NCBI RefSeq assembly: GCF_008065375.1
Contig: NZ_VJYI01000025.1
Span: 1-64,000, forward strand
Source of the DNA: Nonomuraea sp. SYSU D8015
GTDB lineage: Bacteria > Actinomycetota > Actinomycetes > Streptosporangiales > Streptosporangiaceae
Direction: 5' to 3'
Length of the DNA stretch: 64,000 bases
This document shows positions 50,601 to 58,537 of this stretch, one piece after another. Both the position numbers and the translations under genes were made by a program. A model generated the notes under the pieces. It was not told the origin of the DNA. It did no database searches and saw only the letters and a list, made by a program, of their open reading frames with translations. Numbering within the stretch: position 1 is the stretch's first letter; each line of letters begins with the position of its first letter.

Positions 50601-51375
50601 CGTAGACGTCCGGATCCTCAGTGAAGTTCTTGCTCTTCTTCACCCTCCCGGCCAGATCCGGATGAGTGTCGTCGATGCCGGTGTCCAGGACCGCGACCTG
50701 CACACCGGTGCCGTCGAAGCCGGCGGCCCAGACCTGCGGCGCCCCGACCTGCGGCACGCTCTGGTCCAGGATTGCCTTCACCTTGCCGTCCAGCCAGATC
50801 CCCGACAGGCCTCCGTCGAGCCTGGCCGTGCCCTCGCGGACGACCGAGTCCCAGAAGTCATCGGCCCGCTTCTTGTCCACTTCCAGGGCGGCGCCGTTGA
50901 CGCTGGGCAGGCTCTGCTCCTTGTCGGCGCCCGCGGGCTCGTCCGCCGTGGCCGCCTTGACGCTCCTGCCGTACGTCACCAGGACGGGCAGGCTCTGCCG
51001 GGACGCGTCGTCGTAGCGGGATGCGGCAAGCTCGGTGACGTTGAACAATTCCTCGTCCAGCACCCCGGCCGCCAAGTACGGCTGGGCCTTGCCCGGGATC
51101 GCGTAGACCGCACCGTCCTGCTCGGTGATCTGCCAGCTGTCGGTGTCGTTGTCGACCACCGCGCCCTGGCGGCCGTCGGCGAACGTGGTCAACCGCACGA
51201 CGTCGCCGGTGACCAGGGTGATCGTGCGGGTGGAGGCGGGTGCGGCCTGGCTCTTCGCGGCGGCCTGGCTCTTCGCGGGGGCCGCAAGCTCCTCCGCGGC
51301 CGCGGGGCTGGCGAGCAGGGCGGCGAGCGTGATCCCCGCCATGCCTAACTGAGCCGCTCGCGCGACTGATTTCAC
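47662..51375 (-). CDS. Secreted S8 (subtilisin-like) serine peptidase, multidomain
   Basis: 1237 residues. A Sec signal (AQLGMAGITLAALLA, cleavage near AAA) and a propeptide lead to the S8 domain. The triad is Asp in VAVLDTGIDDTHPDL, His in HFHGTHVASTIAG and Ser in GTSMASPHVAG, with the oxyanion Asn in IAAGNSG. Beyond about 550 come beta-sandwich domains (TLTYTNTGAQPVTLTL) and a PA-type module (GAIALIKHTDGIEYADQIAS). The GTG at 51375 follows AGAGGA. It digests extracellular protein. A Zur-like box lies 78 bases upstream, an unusual control for such a protease. Confidence 0.92.
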   Translation of the reverse strand: MKSVARAAQLGMAGITLAALLASPAAAEELAAPAKSQAAAKSQAAPASTRTITLVTGDVVRLTTFADGRQGAVVDNDTDSWQITEQDGAVYAIPGKAQPYLAAGVLDEELFNVTELAASRYDDASRQSLPVLVTYGRSVKAATADEPAGADKEQSLPSVNGAALEVDKKRADDFWDSVVREGTARLDGGLSGIWLDGKVKAILDQSVPQVGAPQVWAAGFDGTGVQVAVLDTGIDDTHPDLAGRVKKSKNFTEDPDVYDDHFHGTHVASTIAGNGNTHKGVAPKADLLIGKVLNHDGDGTESDIIAGMEWAVAEGADIVNMSLGGDPTDGTDPLAQAVNRLSASGTLFVIAAGNSGRNQTVTTPASASAALSVGAVDGADALASFSSRGPRLGDYAIKPEITAPGVDIDAANPHPRDASQPWNPYRRSRGTSMASPHVAGAAALLKQQHPEWTGERLKAALVSTARPNAANSIYEQGAGRLDVERAHRQSVQVSHGVVDFGFLPWPHEAVQQPVEKTLTYTNTGAQPVTLTLALDKVTGPFTLSGSSLEVPAQGSAEAKVTYTPAGADPGTLGGWVTATAGDGTELRTAIGATKEQEMYDLRVPVLGRDGKPAVSGSVTLWGIDSRYTKEVRLADDPEPVFHVPPGRYNLMAMVSTSDASGKWVLEVSALGNPELSVTGDATVTLDARQAKEIKISTPRESAVQDSVLGYRREAGGRTLTRMVAPLGSTERVYATPTPKVTQGFFEFFTQVDLLAPRIRATDAGRPIPMRVMGLGEHAGFDGRHLLRVVDAGSGQPQDFPGRKTKGAIALIKHTDGIEYADQIASAKKAGAAVALIYNDRPGQLAQTVPEAALPAFSTSQDEGERLLQRARIGALRLQLRGTTYSPYSYDVMIPMQGGIPENLDFKVDRTNAARTISRYTASGTGNDTYTSTRFFFRPWDFPLSVDSSDQFPAPFVREEWVSAGDTRWQHDAAEGDYFTEPSYMYEVDRVYRPGQELSQTFFGAVLHPGTTRGSGHSICNCTGAYWDGDGLFFTIAPALDGDANHATNYMDHGLQVDESEYQARVYRNGQLIAEEFGLNGVYAPAQPERATYRAELVQARNPASWALSTKTSTAWTFTTEKPASDEQRMLPLVMVDYDLDLDLYNRAPRGRYSFGISLRQTDPQGPRIAQAKVWTSVDDGATWKAAEVSGGNGSYTVRPHHPSRGGTGFVSLRVQGRDAAGNAVEQTITRAYGLTGR

Positions 51376-51452
51376 GTACGTTCCTCTCCACGGATGACTC
51401 CACAACCGCCCAAATCCCCCACCGCGGACAGCATGGATCATCCTGGACGAAA

Positions 51453-51467
51453 CGATAACGATATTCA
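51453..51467. promoter_or_regulatory. Zur-like box 3 (CGATAACGATATTCA)
   Basis: Identical in 14 of 15 bases to the reverse complement of box 1 (45537-45551). It lies upstream of the S8 protease gene. Two such matches 6 kb apart are unlikely by chance in this GC-rich DNA. Confidence 0.65.
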
Positions 51468-51668
51468 AATCGCCGTCGGTCAGCGGGCGGCTCATCCGGG
51501 CGCCGGGTGACCGCGTCACATCATGCGCACCGCAGTCAGCACCCGGCTCGATCAGTGAGCTCGCACGATCCCCCGGGCGAGGCGGCGGCCGGCAGCATCG
51601 CCTCAACGCATGAAGTCATCCACCCATGATGTCCAGCCACAACCTGAGCGTCACCAGCCCCAGCAATT

Positions 51669-51719
51669 GATCCTCGCACCGCGGAACCGAAAGCGATCCT
51701 CGCACCGCGGAACCGAAAG
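51669..51719. repeat. Direct tandem duplication of 25 bp
   Basis: A 25-bp unit starting GATCCTCGCACCGCGGAACC occurs at 51669-51693 and again, identically, at 51695-51719, one base apart. It lies in a gene-free region. The sequence suggests slippage or a protein-binding pair. Confidence 0.9.
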
Positions 51720-52145
51720 GACGGGGTCGAATCGCCTTCTCGTACGCGATGGGAGCCGAGAGTGGAAGCGGCCGGCCAAAACCTTTACCCAACCCCGATC
51801 CCGCCGCCGGCACGGCATTTCAGACCTCCCCTCAGCTGGATATACCGAGATCCGATTTGCCCATCTTGCGCACCCTTTGGGATATATGTACCTTTTGCGT
51901 AATCGTGGCCCACGTTTTGGCGAGCTTCTCGTCACATCGTTGCCGCATCGTTGACCGGACCGTGCGTTGTCCTGGAGATCTGCAGGGCAGCGCCCGGCCG
52001 CCGAATCCGCGCCTCGCGGAACCGGGGACCCATCCTCTTCGGGGTGAATCGGACGCCAGCTCAGGCTGCGCCCGTAGGGCACTTCCAGGCCCGAACCCGT
52101 CAGCTAACCCGGTAGGCGGCATGGAAGCAAGGAGTCAATGCCCTC

Positions 52146-52922
52146 ATGCCCAAGCCCCGGCTTGCCACAATCGCCCATACTTTCAAGAACCATTTCGATC
52201 TCTTCAGCAAGCACTTCAGCCTCGCGATCGGCGGTGTGATCCTGGCCGGAGCCACCGTCATCACAGGCGTAGCCGGCCCGGCGATCGCCTCGTCCGCCCA
52301 GCACAGCTCGGTGCACGCAGTTCACCCGGAAGCCGCACCGCTCACCTACGGCGTGGACGTCTCCCGATACGAGTCCGACTACGACTGGAACGCCAGCCCG
52401 GCCAAGTTCGGCATCATCAAGGCCACCGAGGGCACGAGCTTCCGCGACGCCTCGTTCGCCCGGCACTGGCGCGAGATGGACAAGAAGGGAATCGTGCGCG
52501 GCGCCTACCACTACGGCCACCCCAGCAACGACCCCATCGCCGAGGCCGAGCACTTCCTGTCCATGGTGAACTCCCAGCCCGCCAAGCCCGGCGACCTGCT
52601 CGTCCTCGACCTGGAGACCACCGACGGCGAGTCCGTCGCCGAGGTCAACGCGTGGGCCAAGGCATGGCTGTCGCACGTGAAGGCCAAGACCGGGGTCACC
52701 CCGATGCTCTACAGCGGCTGGAACTTCGCCAACACCTACGGCAAGGGACTGGCCGAATACCCGCTGTGGGTCGCCCACTACAGCAAGGCCAAGGGCACGG
52801 TCACCCCGCCCGCCGACTGGAAGTCCTGGGCCATCCACCAGTACACCGACTCCCCCGTCGACCAGAACGTCTCCGTGCTGACCCCTGACCAGCTGCGCGA
52901 GCTGGGTCGCCCCGCGGTCTGA
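52146..52922 (+). CDS. GH25 family lysozyme (muramidase)
   Basis: 258 residues. A basic start and hydrophobic segment (FSLAIGGVILAGATVITGVA) form a signal or anchor. The GH25 barrel follows: TYGVDVSRYESDYDW, FGIIKATEGTS, GAYHYGHPSNDP, and the catalytic DxE in LVLDLETTDG. The end WAIHQYTDS is typical. It cleaves the peptidoglycan sugar chain, acting in wall turnover or against other bacteria. A strong terminator follows at 52972. Confidence 0.93.
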   Translation: MPKPRLATIAHTFKNHFDLFSKHFSLAIGGVILAGATVITGVAGPAIASSAQHSSVHAVHPEAAPLTYGVDVSRYESDYDWNASPAKFGIIKATEGTSFRDASFARHWREMDKKGIVRGAYHYGHPSNDPIAEAEHFLSMVNSQPAKPGDLLVLDLETTDGESVAEVNAWAKAWLSHVKAKTGVTPMLYSGWNFANTYGKGLAEYPLWVAHYSKAKGTVTPPADWKSWAIHQYTDSPVDQNVSVLTPDQLRELGRPAV

Positions 52923-52971
52923 CCGAGGAGACGGATACAGCACCAGTCGATCACTCAACGATGGTGGGATC

Positions 52972-53013
52972 GGTAGAGGTCGAAGGCAGTTCACCCCCTT
53001 CGACCTCTACCGA
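52972..53013 (+). terminator. Strong hairpin terminator after the lysozyme gene
   Basis: Perfect 16-bp arms (CGGTAGAGGTCGAAGG, 52972-52987, and complement at 52998-53013) with a 10-base loop, about 50 bases after the lysozyme stop. Confidence 0.85.
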
Positions 53014-53569
53014 ATTCCCTTCGCTTGCCTTGCCGGTCCCCGATGGTGAGTCCGGCACGTCCTGCCGGTCGATCGCCTGCCGGCGGACAGGACGCGGCCG
53101 GTCCTGGCCGCCCTTTCAGCTCCTTCGGAACGGCCGGATCGCACACAAGGTCGACTATGTTTCATAGGACCCCTTACATGAGGCGGTCTGGTGAGAGGGT
53201 TGGGCGAGCTGGAGGCAGCACGCTACCCGTCTGGGCTTCAAAGCCCCTGAACCGCGCCGGGCTGCTCCCATCGGCAGAGGACCGACGGCGCGTACCTGTA
53301 TTGGCCGGCCGTCAGCCAGGCAGAAGACGGCCGGCGGGCATGCTGCCGCGGCTGCTGCTCCTCGTCCTCCTCGTGCTGGGCGTGGCGCGATGCGCCGAGC
53401 GGGACATCCGACGCGGCGTCCATGTGCCTGGCGATCTTGGCCGCTCTCCTCGTCCTGGCACCGCTGGGCTCGCGCATCGCAGGCCTGGCCGTTGCCTGGC
53501 CGCGATCGCATCCCGGATGGCGCGTACGACGGCCGCTTCGCGGCCCGCCTCCGCTGTCGCTCATTCTGA
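53014..53569. other. Region without a recognisable gene
   Basis: About 550 bases between the lysozyme terminator and the hydroxylase remnant. It contains a hairpin-like GGGCTTCAAAGCCC element near 53233 that I considered as a tRNA-Sec fragment and rejected. No coding frame with family features is seen. Confidence 0.5.
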
Positions 53570-54271
53570 CGCGCACGGTCGTGCTGCGGACCCGGCTCCG
53601 GCTCGGCGCCGACGGCACCATCACCATCCGCAGCAGCACGAACGAGCTGGGCGCCGGCACCTCGAACGCCCCGACCCAGGCGGCGGCCCAGCGTCTGGGC
53701 GTGCCGATGGACAAGATCCGCTTCCTGCAGGGCGACTCCGACGTGGCCAAGACCCGCATCCCCGGCGCCTCGGCCACCACCACCCTCGCCTCGGCCATCT
53801 GGAACGCCCGCGACCGGCTGGTACGCGAGCTGCTCACGCTCGCCGAAGCCACCGGGTCCCCGCTGACCGGCCGCCGACCCGACTAGGTGGAGACGCGTGA
53901 CGAGGGGCTGTTCACCATGGGCGGCCGCGGGGAGACCTACCGACACATCCTTGAACGCGCCGGACGCGACCACGTCGAGGTGACCGGCAGGTCGGCGGTG
54001 CCGTACCAGACCATCAAGCGGGGCACCTTCTCCTACGGCGTGCACTTCGTGGAGGTGCGGATGGACGAGGCGAAGTACGCGTCTCGCGCTGGGTCGGCGC
54101 GTTCGACGGCGGCCGGATCGTGTCGCCGAGGCAGGCCGCCAGTCAGATGCGCGGCGGTGTCATCCAGGGCATCGGCATGGCGCTGTTGGAGGAGACGCTA
54201 CTCGACGAGCGCTCGGCCGGGTGGTCAACGCCAGTCTGGCCGAGTACCACATTCCCACCCATGCCGACATG
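53570..54271 (+). pseudogene. Decayed molybdenum hydroxylase (xanthine dehydrogenase-like) large subunit
   Basis: Pieces of a molybdopterin-binding subunit lie in order: GADGTITIRSSTNELGAGTS and VPMDKIRFLQGDSD, ending in an in-frame TAG at 53884. The same frame continues with RDEGLFTMGGRGETYRHILE and GTFSYGVHFVEVRMDE. A shift then gives VSRWVGAFDGGRIVSPRQAA and MRGGVIQGIGMALLEETLLD, and another shift gives VVNASLAEYHIPTHAD. So there is one nonsense change and at least two frameshifts, and the N-terminal half and C-terminus are missing. It is clearly non-functional. Confidence 0.85.
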
Positions 54272-54376
54272 CGGCCTGCTGCTCACCGCCGAGCGGCCTA
54301 CCAGCATGCTCGCCGAAGCCGCCCAGGCCGCGCGCTCTGGGAGCCGCGCGCCGCATCGTCCGGCCGAACGAGGCGG

Positions 54377-54410
54377 GACTCGCCCAGGTGCAATCCCACC
54401 CGGGCGAGTC
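54377..54410 (-). terminator. Terminator of the DUF305 gene
   Basis: GACTCGCCC (54377-54385) and its complement (54402-54410) form perfect 9-bp arms, ending 6 bases after the DUF305 stop on the minus strand. Confidence 0.65.
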
Positions 54411-54416
54411 ATGGCA

Positions 54417-55025
54417 TCAGAGCCGGTCGAGAATTCTCCGCAGCTGCTCCACCTCGGCCTGCTGCGTGGTCTCGATGGTCTTGGCCAGCTCCTTGACCGT
54501 GGGGTTCGAGCCGTTGGCCTGCTCGGTCCCGGCCATCTCGATCGCCCCGTTGTGATGGGCGATCATCTGCTGGACGAACAGCTTGTCGAACGCCTTGCCC
54601 TTGGCGGCCTCGAGCTTCTTCATGTCCTCGTCGGACATGACACCCGGCATGCTGTGCCCCATCCCACCGGAATCCGGGTGCACGCCCCAGTCGGTCAGCC
54701 AGTCCTTCATGGTCTGGATCTCCGGCGCCTGAGCCGCCTTGATCTTGGTGGCGAGCTCCTTGACCTCCGGGTCGCTCGCGCGGGTCGCCGCCAGGTCGGC
54801 CATCTCGACCGCCTGCTCGTGGTGCGGGATCATCATCTGCGCGAACATGACGTCGCCGTCGTTGAAGGTCGCCGACGGCGAAGCGCCGGCAGTGGTGGCG
54901 GTAGGCGCGCTGCTGCTCATCTCCTCATGCCCGGCCATGGAGTCGCCGTTGCCCCCGCCACAGGCGGTCAGCAGAGCGAGCGCGCTCGTGGCGGCCGCGA
55001 GGGAGATCGTGCGGTTGATACGCAT
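54417..55025 (-). CDS. DUF305 lipoprotein (CopM-like)
   Basis: 202 residues. The lipobox is LLTACG (Cys22), then a Met/Ser/Thr-rich linker. The DUF305 ferritin-like helices repeat two metal motifs: MMIPHHEQAVEMADLAATRA and MIAHHNGAIEMAGTEQ, with HH and Met ligands plus GGMGHSMPGVM. CopM-type proteins bind Cu(I)/Ag(I) outside the membrane. It is downstream of the DUF6153 gene (80-base gap), in an operon that starts at a copper-type operator region. Confidence 0.9.
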   Translation of the reverse strand: MRINRTISLAAATSALALLTACGGGNGDSMAGHEEMSSSAPTATTAGASPSATFNDGDVMFAQMMIPHHEQAVEMADLAATRASDPEVKELATKIKAAQAPEIQTMKDWLTDWGVHPDSGGMGHSMPGVMSDEDMKKLEAAKGKAFDKLFVQQMIAHHNGAIEMAGTEQANGSNPTVKELAKTIETTQQAEVEQLRRILDRL

Positions 55026-55105
55026 GGTTGCTGGTCTCTCGAATCGTCGGAATCATCGGCCGGTTCGCGGACGTCCCCGAAGGCCCGTCCGCACGGGTCA
55101 TCGGC

Positions 55106-55540
55106 CTATATGCGCAAGATCGAGAGACGTGCCAGCCGCAGGGACGTGGGCTTCGGCGGTGGTCGGGCGACCCGCTGGACGGGTGACGGCGCCCCACCGC
55201 CGCCATCGGATCGTTGCCCCGTTCTCACCCACGCGGCGATCAGCAGCACGACGATGAACGAGGTCAGGATGGCCAGGCAGACGCCGGCCGGGTCGAACCC
55301 GGGCGCCTCACGCTCGGGAACGAATGCCCGGAGCCCCGGCGGAACAGCCACAAGGGGCTCTTGAGTAACGCCCATGCCGTGTGCAGTCGATGGAGAGCCA
55401 CCATGCCCGCCATCGACGTGCCCCAGGGTGTGCATGCCGCATATGCCCAGGGCGAGGATGACGAGCAGGAGGCCGCGCGCGGCTCGCAACGCGAGGCGGC
55501 GCCGCGCCACTCCCATCGGCACTCTCTTGGCGATCGACAT
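55106..55540 (-). CDS. DUF6153 family small membrane protein
   Basis: 144 residues. A basic start is followed by a helix (GLLLVILALGICGMHTLGHV) and a Gly/His-rich loop. A second helix (VCLAILTSFIVVLLIAAW) and the basic tail ending LRLARLSILRI match DUF6153 proteins, which co-occur with DUF305 genes. The ATG at 55540 has GGGGG 8 bases upstream; the longer frame to 55645 lacks support. The gene is divergent from the FAD oxidoreductase. A copper role is inferred from context. Confidence 0.75.
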   Translation of the reverse strand: MSIAKRVPMGVARRRLALRAARGLLLVILALGICGMHTLGHVDGGHGGSPSTAHGMGVTQEPLVAVPPGLRAFVPEREAPGFDPAGVCLAILTSFIVVLLIAAWVRTGQRSDGGGGAPSPVQRVARPPPKPTSLRLARLSILRI

Positions 55541-55693
55541 GTCACGAGCCCCCATCAGTGTACTAATGAGCCTCGTAGTACCCGCCCAAGCCGGCCGGGT
55601 GTCCCCATGGGGAGGTACGGCGCCCGCCCTGGGCGGTTCACCCAAGAAGCGCTTTCTCGCCGGTGGCCACGCGAACTCTGGTCCGGCAACCCT

Positions 55694-55753
55694 AACCCCC
55701 TAAGGGTATATGTGATCCATTTCACTCCGTAATATACCCCCAGTGGGTATATT
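55694..55753. promoter_or_regulatory. Two RicR/CsoR-type boxes, one over a leaderless promoter
   Basis: Box A at 55694-55708 is AACCC-N5-GGGTA. Box B, centred at 55735-55749, is TACCC-N5-GGGTA inside a 9-bp-arm palindrome (AATATACCC-N5-GGGTATATT, 55731-55753). TATATT at 55748-55753 is a good -10, nine bases from the ATG at 55763. Repressor bound to box B would sit on the -10. The same geometry occurs upstream of copZ and the MFS gene. Confidence 0.8.
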
Positions 55754-55762
55754 CTGCCTCGC

Positions 55763-56941
55763 ATGAGAGAGCTGAACGCAATCGCGGTCGTCGGAGCGTC
55801 GCTGGCCGGTCTCCGTGCCGTCCAGGCGCTGCGACGAGAAGGGTTCGACGGCACGATCACGCTGATCGGCGCGGAGCGGCATCTTCCCTACAACCGCCCG
55901 CCGCTGTCGAAGAGCATGCTGAAGGGCGACGACGAGGTCACGCTCCCCGGCGCCGAGGAGCTCGGCGACGAATGGCTGAAGGCTCGTCACGCGGTACGGC
56001 TGAACGCCTCGGAGCGGCGACTCACCCTGGACGACGGCTCAGAGGTCCGCTACGACGGCCTCGTCATCGCCACGGGCGCCCGTCCTCGGCGGCTGCCCGA
56101 ACATCCGGAAGGCGTGCACACCCTGCGCACGATCGAGGACTCCCTCGCCTTGCGCGCCGAGCTGGCCGCCGGACCCGGCAGCGTGGTGGTCATCGGCGGC
56201 GGGTTCATCGGCGGCGAGGTCGCCTCGACCGCCCGTTCCCTCGGCCTGCCGGTCACTCTCGTCGACGCCTCCCCGTACCCGATGAAGAACGTTCTTGGCG
56301 CCGAGGCGGCGCGCTGGCTCGCCCGCCACCACCGGAACAACGGCGTCGAGCTGGTCAGCGAGACCCGCGTGACCGGATTCGACGGGACCGGCCGCGTGAG
56401 GGGCGTACGGCTGAGCAACGGCCGGACGCTGCCCGCCGACCTGGTGATCGCGGGCATGGGAGTGGTGCCGAACACCGAATGGCTGGAGGGCAGCGGGCTG
56501 ACGGTGAGCGACGGCGTGGTCTGCGACGAGCGCCTCTTCGCCCTCGGCACGGCGGACGTGGTGGCCGCCGGCGACGTCGCCCGCTGGCCACATGGCCTGT
56601 ACGGCGGCGCGCTCGTCCGCATCGAGCACTGGTCGAACGCCAATGACCAGGGCGGCATCGCCGCGCTCAACCTGCTCGCCGGGCCGGACAACGCCAAGCC
56701 CTACGCCGATCTGCCCTCCTTCGCCACCCACGTGCACGGTGCCCGCATCCAGACCGCCGGCCTGCCCCACCTCGCCGACGCCAGCCGCGTCGTCACCGGG
56801 TCACCGGAGGAGGGCCGCTTCGCGATCGCCTTCGCCCGGGACGGGGTGCTCGTCGGCGCGGTCGCGGTGAACTCGCCCAAGGACCTGATCCGCGTCAAGC
56901 GCGCCATCCTGGCCGGCGACCGCCTGGACGCCCTGGCGTGA
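55763..56941 (+). CDS. FAD/NAD-dependent oxidoreductase (ferredoxin reductase-like)
   Basis: 392 residues. Two Rossmann motifs are present: AIAVVGASLAGLRAVQALRR for FAD and VVVIGGGFIGGEVASTAR for NAD(P). The ATGARPRRLP loop and GDVARWPH (second FAD contact) follow. The family includes ferredoxin/rubredoxin reductases and metal-linked disulfide reductases. The ATG lies only 9 bases from the promoter -10 and has no ribosome site, so the message is probably leaderless. The copper-type box makes it copper-induced; its electron partner is unknown. Confidence 0.9.
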   Translation: MRELNAIAVVGASLAGLRAVQALRREGFDGTITLIGAERHLPYNRPPLSKSMLKGDDEVTLPGAEELGDEWLKARHAVRLNASERRLTLDDGSEVRYDGLVIATGARPRRLPEHPEGVHTLRTIEDSLALRAELAAGPGSVVVIGGGFIGGEVASTARSLGLPVTLVDASPYPMKNVLGAEAARWLARHHRNNGVELVSETRVTGFDGTGRVRGVRLSNGRTLPADLVIAGMGVVPNTEWLEGSGLTVSDGVVCDERLFALGTADVVAAGDVARWPHGLYGGALVRIEHWSNANDQGGIAALNLLAGPDNAKPYADLPSFATHVHGARIQTAGLPHLADASRVVTGSPEEGRFAIAFARDGVLVGAVAVNSPKDLIRVKRAILAGDRLDALA

Positions 56942-56951
56942 CGTCAAGACA

Positions 56952-57006
56952 CCTCTGCCCGCGCGCCTACGACCGCCGGTAGCAGCGAGTGAACTGCGGG
57001 CAGAGG
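56952..57006. repeat. 11-bp-arm inverted repeat after the oxidoreductase gene
   Basis: CCTCTGCCCGC (56952-56962) and complement (56996-57006) with a 33-base loop. The right arm overlaps the AGGAG site of the BlaI-like remnant. It may end the oxidoreductase transcript or be an old operator. Confidence 0.6.
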
Positions 57007-57016
57007 AGACCGGTAG

Positions 57017-57636
57017 ATGGCGCGTGGCTTGGGAGAGCTCGAGTCCGCGATCATGGATCGCATGTGGGCCACCAACGCCCCCACCTCGGTCAGGGACATC
57101 CGGACGGGCCTACATCTACGAGCGCCTTGGAGGCGGCGCTGCGGGGGTGCCCGCCGAGGGGACGCAGCGCGTGACGGTGGTCGCCTCGGCGCTGCTGTCC
57201 GCGTTCGCCGTCGCCGTGCCCGCCTCCGTGGTGGGGCATGGGGCATGGCCTGGCCGGTACGAGGAGCGCCTGGCGTACTGCCTGCCCGGCCGCAACGGGC
57301 ACGCCGTCATCACCACCGGCGCGCTGCGCTCACTGGCCCCCGAGCAGGTCGCCGCCGTGCTCGCCCATCAGCAGGCATTCGAGCAGGCGCAAGTCGAGGT
57401 CACCCGCCTGGTCGAGGGGGCGCGGGCGGAGAGACAGCTCTCACCCGCGTCCGCCGGATGCTCCGCCCCCCAGGCGCCGCTCGACCGGCGCGAACGCCTC
57501 ACGGGATCTCTCGACGGTGGCGGCACTGCTCGCCGGTCCCGCCCTCCTGGCCGCAGCACCGGGCGTGGGCGCGTTTCTCGCCCACCAATGCCATTCCTTC
57601 CTCATCACTCTCCATACCTTCTACGAAGAGTGGTAG
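57017..57636 (+). pseudogene. Collapsed BlaI/CopY regulator and M56 peptidase pair
   Basis: The start (ATG 57017) reads GLGELESAIMDRMWATNAPT and SVRDIRTG, the N-terminal helix-turn-helix of BlaI/MecI/CopY repressors, then breaks. Another frame reads LAYCLPGRNGHAVITTGALR and SLAPEQVAAVLAH, the region before HExxH of M56 (BlaR1-like) peptidases, but the His-Glu motif is replaced (AHQQAF). A third frame near 57520-57636 ends LAHQCHSFLITLHTFYEEW. Two adjacent genes have been fused and shortened by deletions. Confidence 0.7.
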
Positions 57637-57658
57637 TAGCCGGTTGTAGACTCGCGCC

Positions 57659-58537
57659 ATGAGGTATGCAGGCCGGCGGCTGTGTACAGGCGCCGCAGGA
57701 GTCGTGCTGGCCGCAGCCCTGGCAGCCTGTGGCCAGGCGTCGCCGGAGCCCGGCGGAGCGGCTGAGCCGGACCTGGGCGTAGGCCACGTTCACGGACTCG
57801 GCGTCGATCCGGCCGACGGCGTCCTCTACGTCGCTGGGCACTACGGGCTGTTCAAGGTCACGTCCCCGACGACCCTCACCCGGGTGGCCGACCGCGACCA
57901 GGATCACATGGGCTTCACGATCGTCGGGCCGAAGACCTTCCTGGCCAGCGGACACCCGTCCGCCGAGGACGTCTCACCCGGGCTCCCTCCGCACCTCGGC
58001 CTCATCAAGTCGACGGACTCGGGGGCCACCTGGAAGACGATCTCGGAGCACGGCTCCGCCGATTTCCACTCCATCCAGCCCGCCGGCGACAGCCTCTACG
58101 CCTTCGACAGCCAGACGTCGAAGGTCTGGCGAAGCCTCGACGGCGGCGCCACCTGGACGCAGGGCACCGCGGAGAAGGTGATCGACCTCGGCGCCGGCTC
58201 CGACAAGCCCTCGCGCGTGTACGCGACGACGCCCGACGGGTTGAAGGTGAGCGAAGACGGCGGGGTGAACTTCACCGACGTGGCGAAAGCGCCCCTGCTC
58301 AGCCATGTGGACGTCCTCTCCGGCGGGTGGCTGGTGGGGCCGGGAGCCGACGGCAAGGTTCACACCAGCCAGGACGGCGGCAAGACCTGGTCGGCCGCCG
58401 CCGCACTCCCCGGCCAGGCGGTCGCGTTCACGGCCGTGGATCGCCGGCGCCTGCTGGCCGCCCTGGAGGGCGGGACGGTGCTGGAGTCGAAGGACGGCGG
58501 GAAGACCTTCGCCACCGCATTCCGCGCCTCAAGCTGA
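57659..58537 (+). CDS. BNR-repeat lipoprotein (F510_1955-type)
   Basis: 292 residues. The lipobox LAAC is near residue 24. The beta-propeller has five Asp-box-like repeats: STDSGATWK, SLDGGATWT, SEDGGVNFT, SQDGGKTW and SKDGGKTF. It resembles sialidase-like proteins found in metal-resistance loci; no catalytic set can be assigned. No ribosome site precedes the ATG. Instead TAGACT (57647-57652) lies 6 bases before it, the classic spacing of a leaderless actinobacterial promoter. It sits in the copper cluster. Confidence 0.8.
   Translation: MRYAGRRLCTGAAGVVLAAALAACGQASPEPGGAAEPDLGVGHVHGLGVDPADGVLYVAGHYGLFKVTSPTTLTRVADRDQDHMGFTIVGPKTFLASGHPSAEDVSPGLPPHLGLIKSTDSGATWKTISEHGSADFHSIQPAGDSLYAFDSQTSKVWRSLDGGATWTQGTAEKVIDLGAGSDKPSRVYATTPDGLKVSEDGGVNFTDVAKAPLLSHVDVLSGGWLVGPGADGKVHTSQDGGKTWSAAAALPGQAVAFTAVDRRRLLAALEGGTVLESKDGGKTFATAFRASS

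Larger units (their letters stand above)
51376..52145. other. Gene-free region between protease and lysozyme genes
   Basis: About 770 bases. It holds the protease promoter side with the Zur-like box and the 25-bp direct repeat. Between 51720 and 52145 I see no conserved coding frame. It probably carries the lysozyme promoter and long leader. Confidence 0.6.

Noticed and set aside
53205..53275. Possible tRNA-Sec: GGAGGCAG start and GGGCTTCAAAGCCC resembling its UCA anticodon arm
   Set aside because: The 3' acceptor strand and T-arm (GGTTCGA-type) are absent, and the stem around CTTCAAA does not pair in the tRNA register.
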